A DNA stretch of 64,000 bases, from assembly GCF_900095135.1 (NCBI RefSeq), contig NZ_LT605205.1, forward strand, positions 3,720,001-3,784,000, given 5' to 3'. The DNA comes from Proteiniphilum saccharofermentans. GTDB lineage: Bacteria > Bacteroidota > Bacteroidia > Bacteroidales > Dysgonomonadaceae. Numbering within the stretch: position 1 is the stretch's first letter; each line of letters starts with the position of its first letter. Shown piece by piece: positions 1 to 7,660 of the stretch. The notes under the pieces were generated by a model. That model saw only the letters and a program-made list of their open reading frames with translations. It searched no databases and was not told where the DNA came from. The translations under genes were made by a program, and so were the position numbers.

Positions 1-216
1 CATCGGATCAGCTTGTCCGATACAAAAGTAATAAAAAAGATTAAATACAATTAATGTGCTCGGTTATTACGGGCTAATACAGAATTTTACAATTTTGAGT
101 ACGCCCATTAACCGATATTATTATCCTAAATTCTGTCAATCAGTAAACTGTTATTACTTTTGTGCCGTTATAGCACTACCGTTTATTATATCAACGGTCT
201 TTTAGCATTAAACAGG
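1..216. promoter_or_regulatory. Divergent promoter region left of the MFS gene
   Basis: Two -7 boxes of the Bacteroidota type face away from each other: TACTTTTG at 155-162 on the plus strand for the MFS gene, and CAAAAGTA at 23-30 (TACTTTTG on the minus strand) for a gene beyond the left edge. They lie inside an exact 13-bp inverted repeat (22-34 and 151-163). Further inverted repeats lie between: TCGGTTA (60-66) with TAACCGA (109-115), and ACAGAATTT with AAATTCTGT. This may be a shared operator. No gene is seen here. Confidence 0.5.
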
Positions 217-1428
217 ATGAATAATAATTGGAAGAGAACCTTTGCAATAATCTGGGGTGGACAATTCTTCTCCATCTTGACCAGCAGCCTTGTTAATTTC
301 GCCATCATTATATGGCTCAGCCTTGAAACAGGTTCAGCCGAAATGCTGGCATGGGCAGCTATTGCCGGCATATTACCTCAAACGTTGATTGGCCCTTTTA
401 CCGGAGCATTGATAGACCGTTGGGATCGTAAACGGATCATGATGTTTGCCGACTCCTTTATCGCGTTGTGCACCTTGATACTGGCAATTCTTTTTTGGCA
501 CGATATAGCACAGGTATGGCACATATTCGGTTTATTGGGATTGCGCTCGATAGGTTCGGCATTCCATATGCCGGCCATGCAGGCTTCAGTTCCATTACTT
601 GCTCCGACAGACCAGCTAACCCGCATTGCGGGAGTGAACCAGATTATCGCCTCGGTCAGCCAGATTGCCGGGCCTGCTCTTGGGGCTATGCTGATAACGA
701 TATGGGATATAGAATATGTGCTTCTGTTTGACGTAATCGGAGCGCTGCTGGCGGTCACATCACTTTTTTTCGTACATATACCCAATCCGGAAAAGGAAGA
801 AGGTGTAGAAAGGGACATTCTCAAGGAGATGAAAGAGGGAGCCATGATCATACTCAGGAACCGGGGCTTAAGCCTTGTTTTTCTATATTCCATATTGGTA
901 GTATTCTTTCTGGTTCCTATTAGCGTACTGTTTCCCCTGATGACGCTGGAATATTTCAAAGGGACAGAGTTCCAGGCCGGGATCATAGAAGCGATATGGA
1001 GTGTGGGCGCACTGGCGGGAGGCGCGATCATGGGAGCAAAGGTCTATAAGGTCAATCGCGTAGCTTTGGTCAACTGGATGTACCTTTTGTGCGGGCTCAC
1101 CTTTTTCTTGTCCGGAATCCTATCTCCCGACGGTTTTGTATGGTTTGCCGTACTGACTGCTGTCGGAGGTGTTTCGGGCGCCGTTTACAACTCGGCCTTC
1201 ACAGGTTTGGTACAGACCAAAATAGATCCGACAGCCCTTGGCAGGGTTTTCTCCATGTTTTTTACTATCAGCCTTATACCGGCAATGTTGGGGTTGATAG
1301 GGATCGGCTTCCTTGCCGACGGGTTAGGCCTCACCACATCTTTTATCCTGTCCGGCGCCATAATCATTGTTATAGGGGTCGCCGCTTTCCTCACTCCTCC
1401 CGCCATGCGGCTCGACCGGCAGGGATAA
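217..1428 (+). CDS. MFS transporter (drug/siderophore efflux type)
   Basis: A 403-residue inner-membrane protein of the major facilitator superfamily, of the kind close to macrolide and enterobactin exporters. The first helix follows MNNNWKRTFAIIWGGQFF. The loop between helices 2 and 3 carries the family signature GALIDRWDRKRIM (G-x-x-x-D-R-x-x-R-K). About twelve hydrophobic segments fit the usual fold. The reading frame opens at 160, but the ATG at 217 is preferred because the hydrophobic domain starts there, an AACAGG stretch lies just ahead, and the earlier start would overlap the -7 box at 155-162. The substrate cannot be told. It stands alone, upstream of the accessory island. Confidence 0.85.
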   Translation: MNNNWKRTFAIIWGGQFFSILTSSLVNFAIIIWLSLETGSAEMLAWAAIAGILPQTLIGPFTGALIDRWDRKRIMMFADSFIALCTLILAILFWHDIAQVWHIFGLLGLRSIGSAFHMPAMQASVPLLAPTDQLTRIAGVNQIIASVSQIAGPALGAMLITIWDIEYVLLFDVIGALLAVTSLFFVHIPNPEKEEGVERDILKEMKEGAMIILRNRGLSLVFLYSILVVFFLVPISVLFPLMTLEYFKGTEFQAGIIEAIWSVGALAGGAIMGAKVYKVNRVALVNWMYLLCGLTFFLSGILSPDGFVWFAVLTAVGGVSGAVYNSAFTGLVQTKIDPTALGRVFSMFFTISLIPAMLGLIGIGFLADGLGLTTSFILSGAIIIVIGVAAFLTPPAMRLDRQG

Positions 1429-1457
1429 AAACGAGCATGGGTATCATTATACCCAAG
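1429..1457 (+). repeat. Dispersed 30-nt 3'-flank element with hairpin (copy 1)
   Basis: Directly after the MFS stop codon. It contains GGGTAT-CATT-ATACCC, a 6-bp stem. Its 30 nt match 26 of 30 positions in the reverse complement of 29122-29151, which lies after another gene's stop. There is no T-run, so it is not a standard terminator. Confidence 0.5.
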
Positions 1458-1530
1458 AAGATTATAATCAATAAGTTTACCCCGGACTACCGGAGGTTCC
1501 ATACAATCTTAATGCTAAAAATGAATACTA

Positions 1531-1767
1531 TTGAAAGACCTTAAATATTGCGGATTCCTGTTTGAATCGCCTGTGTATCACGACTTAAAAGTGTATGCAA
1601 GGGCCAATGACGCCGAAGTATATCATCACAGAGACTCTGCGGGGTTAGAAATAGACGCGATAGTCCAGCAAAGTGGTGATGCTTGGGCTGCTTTTGAAGT
1701 AAAACAGGGCATTGGGATGCATGATGCGCCGGCTAAGCGATCAACGGGGTCCTTGTCGTCTCAATAA
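1531..1767 (+). pseudogene. C-terminal fragment of an AAA ATPase/DUF4143 gene (copy 1)
   Basis: Only the tail of an ATPase of the AAA_14/DUF4143 type remains. GFLFESPVYHDLKVYA and GLEIDAIVQ...AAFEVKQG correspond to the nuclease-like DUF4143 C-terminus (E-x-D, then E-V-K). No ATPase domain, no credible start codon (the frame opens at a TTG) and no normal C-terminal end are present. The sub-family differs from the intact ATPase at 1992. The same fragment recurs at 10442-10678, so the decay came before the duplication. Confidence 0.75.
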
Positions 1768-1949
1768 CATACATGTGGACTTTCGTTATCATATCGTGTA
1801 ATTCAATTCTGGAAATAGCTTCGTTCGATACGAAGGGATGATGCCATATCATCTTAGGGGATCGGGTCATTCGATCTTAGTGGAACAAAATTCACAACAG
1901 AGACGTATGGCAGGTTGACGTTATTATGTTTTAACCCCTGAAATATTCC

Positions 1950-1987
1950 TTACAATTTTGGAATTGAATTCCAAAATTGTAAATTTG
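1950..1987 (+). promoter_or_regulatory. 33-bp perfect palindrome overlapping the ATPase promoter
   Basis: TTACAATTTTGGAATT, a central G, and its exact reverse complement (1950-1965 and 1967-1982). The same bases form an ideal promoter: TTTG at 1957-1960, a 19-nt spacer, and TAAATTTG at 1980-1987. The ATG is at 1992, so transcription should begin at or next to the start codon (a leaderless message). The arrangement suggests an operator that shuts the promoter when bound. Confidence 0.8.
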
Positions 1988-1991
1988 CAGC

Positions 1992-3155
1992 ATGATAGAA
2001 AGAATAGCATCAAAAGAATTAACTCTATTAGCCTCACAATATAAAGCAGTCGCTGTGGTAGGGCCTCGCCAATCAGGGAAAACCACCCTTGTTCGACATG
2101 TATTTAAGGACAAACCCTATGTGAGCCTGGAAAATCCTGATATCCGCAGATTTGCCCTTGAAGATCCGCGCGGGTTCCTTTCCGGTTATCCCGAAGGAGC
2201 CATATTGGATGAAGTGCAACGAACTCCTGAGATTTTTTCCTATTTACAACAGTTGTTGGATGAAGCCGGTCAAACCGGATTATTTATTCTTACGGGATCC
2301 AATAATTTCCTGCTTCAGGAGAATATTTCGCAAAGCCTTGCCGGACGTGTGGCTTATCTTTTCCTGTTGCCTCTTTCTATTGAAGAGATCCCGAACAGCC
2401 ATTTGTCCGCAGATGAACTGATGTTTAGAGGTGGTTATCCTGCTCTATATAAAGAATCGACAGATTGCGCCCGATATTATGCCAACTACATCAGGACTTA
2501 TATCGAACGGGATGTACGCCTGCTAAAGAACATTGTCGATTTGAATGCATTTGAACGTTTTCTTCGTCTTTGCGCGGGGAGAGTCGGCCAACTATTGAAC
2601 ATGAGCAGCCTATCGGTGGAGGTGGGGGTCGACAACAAGACAATTTCCTCTTGGCTTAGTGTGCTGGAGGCAAGTTTTATTTTGTTTCGTTTACAGCCTT
2701 TCCATCAAAATTATAATAAACGGATTGTAAAGATGCCCAAACTATACTTTTACGATACAGGGTTGGCCCTTTCCCTGATGGGAGTGGAAACGGCGGAGCA
2801 GTTACGTTATCACCCGTTCCGGGGAAACTTGTTTGAAAATCTGATTGTGGTGGAATTTCTGAAGAGACGATATAATTCAGGGAAAGGGAATAATCTCTTT
2901 TTTTGGCGGGATAATACGGGGAATGAAATTGATTTGATAATTGACGGAATGACACCCATTCCCATAGAAATTAAATCGGGGCAAACTGTTACCAGTGACT
3001 TTTTTAAAGGCCTGCACTTTTGGGAGCGTATGACCCGCAAAAAAGGAGGATATATAGTCTATGGCGGAGACATGCACCAAAAGCGAAGCGACGGTATCAG
3101 CATAATTCCTTTTCATGAATTATCACGCATTTCGACTTCATTATGGCCAAGGTAA
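1992..3155 (+). CDS. AAA_14 ATPase with C-terminal DUF4143 domain
   Basis: A 387-residue, apparently complete member of the family common in Bacteroidota. Walker A is GPRQSGKTT (residues 24-32) and Walker B is AILDEVQ (D73, E74). A winged-helix-like middle region includes LSVEVGVDNKTISSWL. The C-terminal DUF4143 part has a PD-(D/E)xK-like set: D314 in NEIDLII, then E326 and K328 in IEIKSG. The family's cellular role is not known. The start is fixed by the leaderless promoter at 1950-1987. It is homologous to the minus-strand ATPase at 6219-7385 but not a recent duplicate. I infer autoregulation from the palindrome. Confidence 0.88.
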   Translation: MIERIASKELTLLASQYKAVAVVGPRQSGKTTLVRHVFKDKPYVSLENPDIRRFALEDPRGFLSGYPEGAILDEVQRTPEIFSYLQQLLDEAGQTGLFILTGSNNFLLQENISQSLAGRVAYLFLLPLSIEEIPNSHLSADELMFRGGYPALYKESTDCARYYANYIRTYIERDVRLLKNIVDLNAFERFLRLCAGRVGQLLNMSSLSVEVGVDNKTISSWLSVLEASFILFRLQPFHQNYNKRIVKMPKLYFYDTGLALSLMGVETAEQLRYHPFRGNLFENLIVVEFLKRRYNSGKGNNLFFWRDNTGNEIDLIIDGMTPIPIEIKSGQTVTSDFFKGLHFWERMTRKKGGYIVYGGDMHQKRSDGISIIPFHELSRISTSLWPR

Positions 3156-3247
3156 TACAATAAGGAACCACCTTCCTTTTTCCTTTACCCTGACCGCTGA
3201 TCAGGGATTAAATGGGTTCCACATCCGGGTAGCGAATGCGGGGTTGT

Positions 3248-3643
3248 TTACAAAGAAACACGGAATGCCCCTAATTTCTGTGATAGATCAGAAAATGCTT
3301 TGTTGAGCGTATCTATTTCTTCGGGAGTAAATCGAGCTGGCCTACCATTCACATCATTACCATTTATGCGTTGGCTAAGCCAACTTTTTGTTTTGTTAAA
3401 ATAATTCTTGGCAATATACGACATGGATACGAATTGTGTAATCTCCCTCATTTGCTCTTTTATTCTCAAACGTTTAGCGTCTTCAAGCGTTTGCTTTGCA
3501 CTTGCTATAAAAGCAGCTTCAAAACCTTCCGGATCGTTATTTGCAAGCTGTTCTAATTCTTTATCAATAGTTATCCGTTCCCGGTCTGACTTGGCAGCTA
3601 TGTCTTTCTTTTTCAGCTCTTCAAATTTTTCGCCTGTTGTCAT
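3248..3643 (-). CDS. DUF5053 family protein, copy 1
   Basis: A 131-residue hydrophilic protein with a charged helical N-terminal half (MTTGEKFEELKKKDIAAKSD) and the conserved segment SMSYIAKNYFNKTKSWLSQR followed by INGNDVNGR, which I recall as typical of DUF5053 proteins of Bacteroidota. The C-terminal part looks helix-turn-helix-like (SYIAKNYFNKTKSWLSQRING). The function is unknown. It probably forms an operon with the 51-residue ORF 47 nt upstream. The protein at 7661-8056 differs at only about eight residues. Confidence 0.75.
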   Translation of the reverse strand: MTTGEKFEELKKKDIAAKSDRERITIDKELEQLANNDPEGFEAAFIASAKQTLEDAKRLRIKEQMREITQFVSMSYIAKNYFNKTKSWLSQRINGNDVNGRPARFTPEEIDTLNKAFSDLSQKLGAFRVSL

Positions 3644-3690
3644 ACTTTTTTCGTTTTTGTGTCTTACTCCTTATCAGGTAAGACCTTCTG

Positions 3691-3846
3691 TTAAACATCA
3701 CTTTTCAACTCCTCTACGATTTGCGATATAATCCAACCCAGATCATTTTTATGTGTAAACCGGGATTGAAAGAACCGGTATTTACGAAGATAGAACAGGA
3801 GCTCCTTTTCCAGTTTCCTCCGTTCTTTTGACACGTACTGTTTCAT
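3691..3846 (-). CDS. Small basic protein upstream of DUF5053
   Basis: A 51-residue ORF beginning MKQYVSKERRKLEKELLFYL, rich in Lys, Arg and Glu and probably helical. It starts just downstream of the inverted-repeat promoter at 3882-3912 and ends 47 nt before DUF5053, so the two should be co-transcribed. Support that it is coding comes from the second copy (8105-8245), where the first half is conserved but an 11-nt deletion breaks the frame. I do not recognise the family. Confidence 0.55.
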   Translation of the reverse strand: MKQYVSKERRKLEKELLFYLRKYRFFQSRFTHKNDLGWIISQIVEELKSDV

Positions 3847-3881
3847 GGTGCTTCTTTGTTATTCTCTCTTCTATAATAAAA

Positions 3882-3912
3882 CAAAAATAATAAACTTTTG
3901 TTTATTGCGCAA
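3882..3912 (-). promoter_or_regulatory. Promoter with AATAAAC/GTTTATT operator, DUF5053 module copy 1
   Basis: On the minus strand a -7 box TATTTTTG (3882-3889) lies 20 nt from TTG (3910-3912). The spacer holds the inverted repeat AATAAAC-TTTT-GTTTATT (3889-3906). The same repeat and spacing recur at 8281-8312 although the flanking sequence differs, which supports function. Confidence 0.65.
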
Positions 3913-3977
3913 TTAGTTGACTTCAAAGGAGAAGGATTGCCTATGTTTTTGTCATATTCTCCCGCATAGGTGCCTAT

Positions 3978-5215
3978 CAGGGTCAACGCATAAAAAAATC
4001 AGAAAAGACAGTGTTATCAACAATTTATCCGTCTGGTTGTTAATAACTTGTGTTGTTTTGAGGCAATGTAAATGCGTATCTTTGCCTCAAAAAAGACATG
4101 ACAAGTCCAGCCACTTCTTTGCACCGGTATTTTGAGTGCATTCCCGACCACCGAATCAACAGGAACAAGAAACACCTGCTATCCGACATCATAATCCTGT
4201 CGATACTCGCCGTTATTTGTGGGGCGGAATCGTGGGATTCAATTGAACTTTTCGGCAAGACAAAACTTTCATTCCTGAAAACGTTCCTCAAACTGCCCAA
4301 CGGTATCCCCTCACACGATACGATTAACAGGGTGTTTTCCAGTTTACGTCCACGTCTTTTTGAAGAAGCTTTCATCAAATGGGTTGATTCTTTAAAGGAT
4401 GAGCATATCACAAAAGAGGTTATCAGCTTGGACGGCAAGTGTATAAAAGGGTCCAAAGACAGCTTTCATGAAAAGAACCCCATCTACATGGTCAGCGCCT
4501 GGGCATCAGAAAACCAATTGGTCCTGGGCCAACTCAAGGTGGATGAGAAAAGCAATGAGATCACGGCCATCCCGTTATTGCTGGACCTGCTTGACATAGA
4601 AGGAAGCATTATTACCATAGATGCCATTGGTACCCAAACGAAGATTGCTGAAAAAATCATAGAAAATAAAGCGGATTATATCCTTTCGGTCAAGGGTAAC
4701 CAGAAAGAGCTTTTGTCCCAGGTGGAGGACAGTTTCAACCGGCATAATCCGGACTCGGTCGATCAGGTGACGGAAAAAGGGCACGGACGGATTGAAACAC
4801 GTACCTGTGAAATTATCTCGAACCTGGGTTTCATCGACAACAGGGAACACTGGAAAGGACTCAAGACGATTGTCAGGATTACTGCCCACAGGGACACGGG
4901 TAAAAAACAGGAGACCGAAACCCGTTTCTACATTAGCAGTGTCATTGACCAAGCAGCAAACTTCAACACTTTTATACGTCAGCACTGGGGCATTGAAAAC
5001 AAACTCCACTGGACATTGGACATGGTTTTTGACGAAGACCGGCAAAGGAAAAGGGCGAAGAACTCCGCCCAAAACTTTTCCTTCATCAGAAAAATAGCAC
5101 TCAACCTTCTAAAACAAGACACATCGAAGGGTTCTTTGGTTTCAAAACGTCTCAAGGCCGGGTGGGATGACAACTTTTTGCTACAGTTGTTGAAAATTTA
5201 AATGCGTTGACCCTG
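3978..5215 (+). mobile_element. ISAs1-family insertion sequence, complete (1238 bp)
   Basis: Ends in perfect 14-bp inverted repeats CAGGGTCAACGCAT (3978-3991) and its complement (5202-5215). It is flanked by a 9-bp direct repeat GGTGCCTAT (3969-3977 and 5216-5224), the target duplication. The transposase is intact, so the element may be active. Confidence 0.95.
4098..5201 (+). CDS. ISAs1 family transposase
   Basis: A 367-residue DDE transposase. N-terminal region: YFECIPDHRINRNKKHLLSD and ICGAESWDSIE, typical of the ISAs1 N-terminal DDE_Tnp_1-associated domain. Catalytic-core features: SLDGKCIKGS, TIDAIGTQTKIAEKI followed by ADYILSVKGNQ, and the C-terminal HWGIENKLHWTLDMVFDED containing the last acidic residue. 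Length and motifs fit a functional enzyme. The stop codon lies directly against the right inverted repeat. Confidence 0.95.
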   Translation: MTSPATSLHRYFECIPDHRINRNKKHLLSDIIILSILAVICGAESWDSIELFGKTKLSFLKTFLKLPNGIPSHDTINRVFSSLRPRLFEEAFIKWVDSLKDEHITKEVISLDGKCIKGSKDSFHEKNPIYMVSAWASENQLVLGQLKVDEKSNEITAIPLLLDLLDIEGSIITIDAIGTQTKIAEKIIENKADYILSVKGNQKELLSQVEDSFNRHNPDSVDQVTEKGHGRIETRTCEIISNLGFIDNREHWKGLKTIVRITAHRDTGKKQETETRFYISSVIDQAANFNTFIRQHWGIENKLHWTLDMVFDEDRQRKRAKNSAQNFSFIRKIALNLLKQDTSKGSLVSKRLKAGWDDNFLLQLLKI

Positions 5216-5306
5216 GGTGCCTATGCTTTTAGTATGTTTTCTCAGAAAAATGCCTATGCTTTTAAATAAATATATTATCTCAGCACTGTAAATCAGCACC
5301 ATCAAT

Positions 5307-6207
5307 ATGTTTTACAGAAATATATATCAAAGATTGAAAGAATGGGCGTCGAATCCGCACCGCAAGCCGCTTATCCTACGTGGAGCCAGGCAAGTAGGGA
5401 AAACAACCGTCGTAGAAGAGTTTAGCCGGGAGTTCGACAATTACATCCATCTAAACCTTGAAAGGCCGGGAGATGCGCGATTGTTTACCGAATCAGATAC
5501 GGTTTCGGAAATAATGCAGGTTGTTAGTTTTCGTCAAAATATATCTATAGAAAAAGGCAGGATCCTGCTGTTTATCGATGAAATACAAACCGAACCGAAA
5601 GCGGTGGCGCTATTGCGTTAATTTTGGGGGCTCCGGTTATCTTTCCAAGGATGTCAGGGAGGCATTTACAATAATGGAGAGGGCTTTTCTGTTGGAATTG
5701 GTATATCCCGCTACCAGCGTGCAGGTTCCTATTGAAGTGTCTTTTCGCCGAGCGCCAAAATTGTGTTGGGTAGATACCGGGCTTGTTAATTTTGCGGCTA
5801 ATCTTCAAGTCGAATTACTGGGAAAGGCAGATATTCTTGACTCTTGGAAAGGGACTATTGCCGAACAGATTGTAGCACAAGAATTGCGCGTACTATTAAA
5901 CAATGCACATATTGAGCATCTCAACTTCTGGATACGCAACAAAAAGGGATCCAATGCCGAAGTCGATTTCATTTGGCAACAGGGCACCCATATTATTCCC
6001 ATAGAGGTAAAATCGGGGACTAATGCCCATTTACGCTCCATACAATCTTTTATGGATTTGTCAGCAGGGAATACAGCCGTTCGTATATGGAGTGAAAAGT
6101 ATTCTGTGGACACGGTACGCACTCCAAAAGGGAAATCGTTCAAATTGCTCAATATCCCTTTTTATTATGCAGGAGCATTACCCATGCTGTTAGGACGTGA
6201 GATGTAA
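5307..6207 (+). pseudogene. AAA ATPase/DUF4143 gene with internal deletion
   Basis: The first frame (5307-5621) encodes an ATPase N-terminus with Walker A GARQVGKTT and Walker B LLFIDEIQ. The frame then stops, and a +1 frame continues at about 5618-5623 with FGGSGYLSKDVREAF and a DUF4143 C-terminus (NAEVDFIWQ, IPIEVKSG). Intact relatives have roughly 150-180 residues between these parts, so a frame-changing internal deletion is the simplest explanation. This is a different sub-family from the two intact ATPases, and no palindrome lies upstream. Product probably non-functional. Confidence 0.8.
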
Positions 6208-6218
6208 GACTTAGCCCC

Positions 6219-7385
6219 TTACAGAACCAACCCCATCACCCTGTAATTCAGCAGCTTTACTTCTGAAGAATTATTCTCAAACTCCCCGGTATAAATAATA
6301 GTTTTGTCAATTATCCTATCCCCAAGGGAAGAGGTAATAGCACGAATCCCTTTCTCGAAATCGGGATGATACGTTTGAGAAGATTTTATTTCAATAGCTT
6401 TATAGTCTTTTCCTTGTTTCAAAAGCAAATCCACTTCATTGCCGTTACTGTCCCTATAAAAGAATAAATTACTTTCTTTTCCCCGATTATATCGGGTTTT
6501 AAGTGCTTCGTTGATAATAAGGTTCTCAAATAAATGACCCCGCATTCTATCTCTTTCCAATTGTTGTTCTGTTTCAATTCCCAACAGATAGCAAGCAAGT
6601 CCCGTATCACAAAAATAGAGCTTCGGGGTCTTGGTTAGCCGTTTACGTATATTTTCAAAGAAAGGAGGCAATAAGAGAATTACATAAGATGCCTGCAAAA
6701 CGGACAGCCATGATTTGATAGTATTAGCCGAGACCCCGACTTCGTTTGAAAGTTCCGAGGCGTTAAACAAACAGCCGATACGTCCGGCACAAAGCCTTAA
6801 AAAAGTTTGAAATTGCATCATATCTTTTATTTGTAACAAATCCCGCACATCCCGTTCTAAATAAGTTTTTACATACGATGGATAAAATAGGGAAGGTATG
6901 TTCTTTCCTGCATATATAACCGGATAAAAACCATCCAGTATCAATCTGTCTACTGTTTTGTTTTGCGCTTCATTTTTCACTTCGGCAAATGAAAGCGGGA
7001 GTAGTTCCAGTACAGCGGTACGCCCCGCTAACGATTGAGTTATTTTCTCAAGGATGGAAAATTGAGAACTACCCGAAAGAATAAATCGTTTTTCAGGATC
7101 TTTATCGACCATACCTTGTATAAAAGACATCAGGACGGGAGCATTCTGCACTTCGTCCAAAATCATTCCTTCGGGATGCTGGGTAAGAAAACCCATAGGG
7201 TCATTTATGGCAAATTGTCTGACATCAAGATTCTCCAATGAATAGTATGGCAGGTTGGCAAAAACTTTTTTCAACAAAGTGGTTTTCCCTGACTGGCGCG
7301 GGCCGATTAATGTTATTACCGAAAAATAGTGGTAAACTTCATGCAAAACAGCGGTAATTTTTCTTTCAATAAACAATTTACTCAT
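6219..7385 (-). CDS. AAA_14 ATPase with C-terminal DUF4143 domain
   Basis: A 388-residue complete protein of the same sub-family as the gene at 1992, clearly diverged. Walker A is GPRQSGKTT (28-36) and Walker B is MILDEVQ. A winged-helix-like segment reads LSNEVGVSANTIKSWL. The nuclease-like C-terminus has D319 in NEVDLLL and E332, K334 in AIEIKSS. It converges on the broken ATPase, with 11 nt between stops. Upstream lies a 35-bp imperfect palindrome related in sequence to the one before the first ATPase. Role unknown. Confidence 0.88.
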   Translation of the reverse strand: MSKLFIERKITAVLHEVYHYFSVITLIGPRQSGKTTLLKKVFANLPYYSLENLDVRQFAINDPMGFLTQHPEGMILDEVQNAPVLMSFIQGMVDKDPEKRFILSGSSQFSILEKITQSLAGRTAVLELLPLSFAEVKNEAQNKTVDRLILDGFYPVIYAGKNIPSLFYPSYVKTYLERDVRDLLQIKDMMQFQTFLRLCAGRIGCLFNASELSNEVGVSANTIKSWLSVLQASYVILLLPPFFENIRKRLTKTPKLYFCDTGLACYLLGIETEQQLERDRMRGHLFENLIINEALKTRYNRGKESNLFFYRDSNGNEVDLLLKQGKDYKAIEIKSSQTYHPDFEKGIRAITSSLGDRIIDKTIIYTGEFENNSSEVKLLNYRVMGLVL

Positions 7386-7399
7386 CTCTTAAATCAATT

Positions 7400-7434
7400 T
7401 ATGTAATTTCGAAGTATAACTTCAAAATTACATA
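7400..7434 (-). promoter_or_regulatory. Imperfect palindrome upstream of the minus-strand ATPase
   Basis: Arms TATGTAATTTCGAAGT and its complement with one mismatch, 3-nt centre, 15 bp ahead of the start codon at 7385. Its core TGTAATTTTGAA resembles TACAATTTTGGAA at 1951-1963, so both ATPases may answer to related regulators. No clean TAnnTTTG box is seen here. Confidence 0.6.
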
Positions 7435-7541
7435 TAATTACTGAAGATAGAAAATAATTCGCATCAGGATTGTACTATACCCTGTTTAAGTTTACTTATT
7501 CTTTATGCAGTAAACTCTTACGGTTTTCTAAGAAAAATCCA

Positions 7542-7624
7542 TACATTTGTAAACTATGGCACGCATACTTAAATTATTGAATGATGAACAGATTCCTTTA
7601 CCCTCACCGCTGATCAGGGATTAA
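7542..7624 (+). pseudogene. Promoter and truncated 5' end of an unknown gene
   Basis: TACATTTG (7542-7549), then ATG at 7556, opens a frame MARILKLLNDEQ that runs into duplicated segment A at 7594 and stops at 7624 (22 residues). This looks like the head of a gene cut off when the DUF5053 segment arrived. The full product cannot be identified. Confidence 0.35.
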
Positions 7625-7660
7625 GTGGTTTTTACATCCGGGTAGCGAATGCGGGGTTGT

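Larger units (their letters stand above)
1514..1996 (+). repeat. Long direct repeat, left copy (~483 bp)
   Basis: Nearly identical to 10426-10906. It starts at CTAAAAATGAATA and ends six bases into the downstream ATPase gene (CATGAT). It carries a DUF4143 gene fragment, ~220 bp of non-coding DNA with two small perfect hairpins (CTTCGT-TCGAT-ACGAAG and GATGAT-GCCAT-ATCATC), and the palindromic promoter of the next ATPase. The copies differ by scattered substitutions and short indels. With its partner it brackets 8.4 kb of mobile and decayed genes. Confidence 0.9.
3181..3906 (-). repeat. Duplicated segment A: small ORF + DUF5053 module (copy 1)
   Basis: About 725 bp matching 7594-8305, covering the DUF5053 gene, the small upstream ORF, and the shared inverted-repeat promoter. 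This copy keeps both reading frames intact. Confidence 0.85.
3938..5283. repeat. Three 33-bp tandem units interrupted by ISAs1
   Basis: Units begin TGCCTATG(T/C)TTTT at 3938, 3971 (continuing at 5225 after the insertion) and 5251. With the IS and one target copy removed, the spacing is exactly 33 bp twice. Only the first 13 bases of each unit are well conserved. Function unknown. Confidence 0.6.

Noticed and set aside
378-1031. 217-codon minus-strand frame inside the MFS gene
   Set aside because: Shadow of a gene with clear transmembrane and signature motifs on the plus strand.
3115-3306. Open frame with FTLTADQGLNGFHIRVANAG, conserved in copy 2
   Set aside because: It crosses the boundary of the duplicated segment and overlaps the 3' end of DUF5053 antisense. 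Conservation is explained by the duplication itself.
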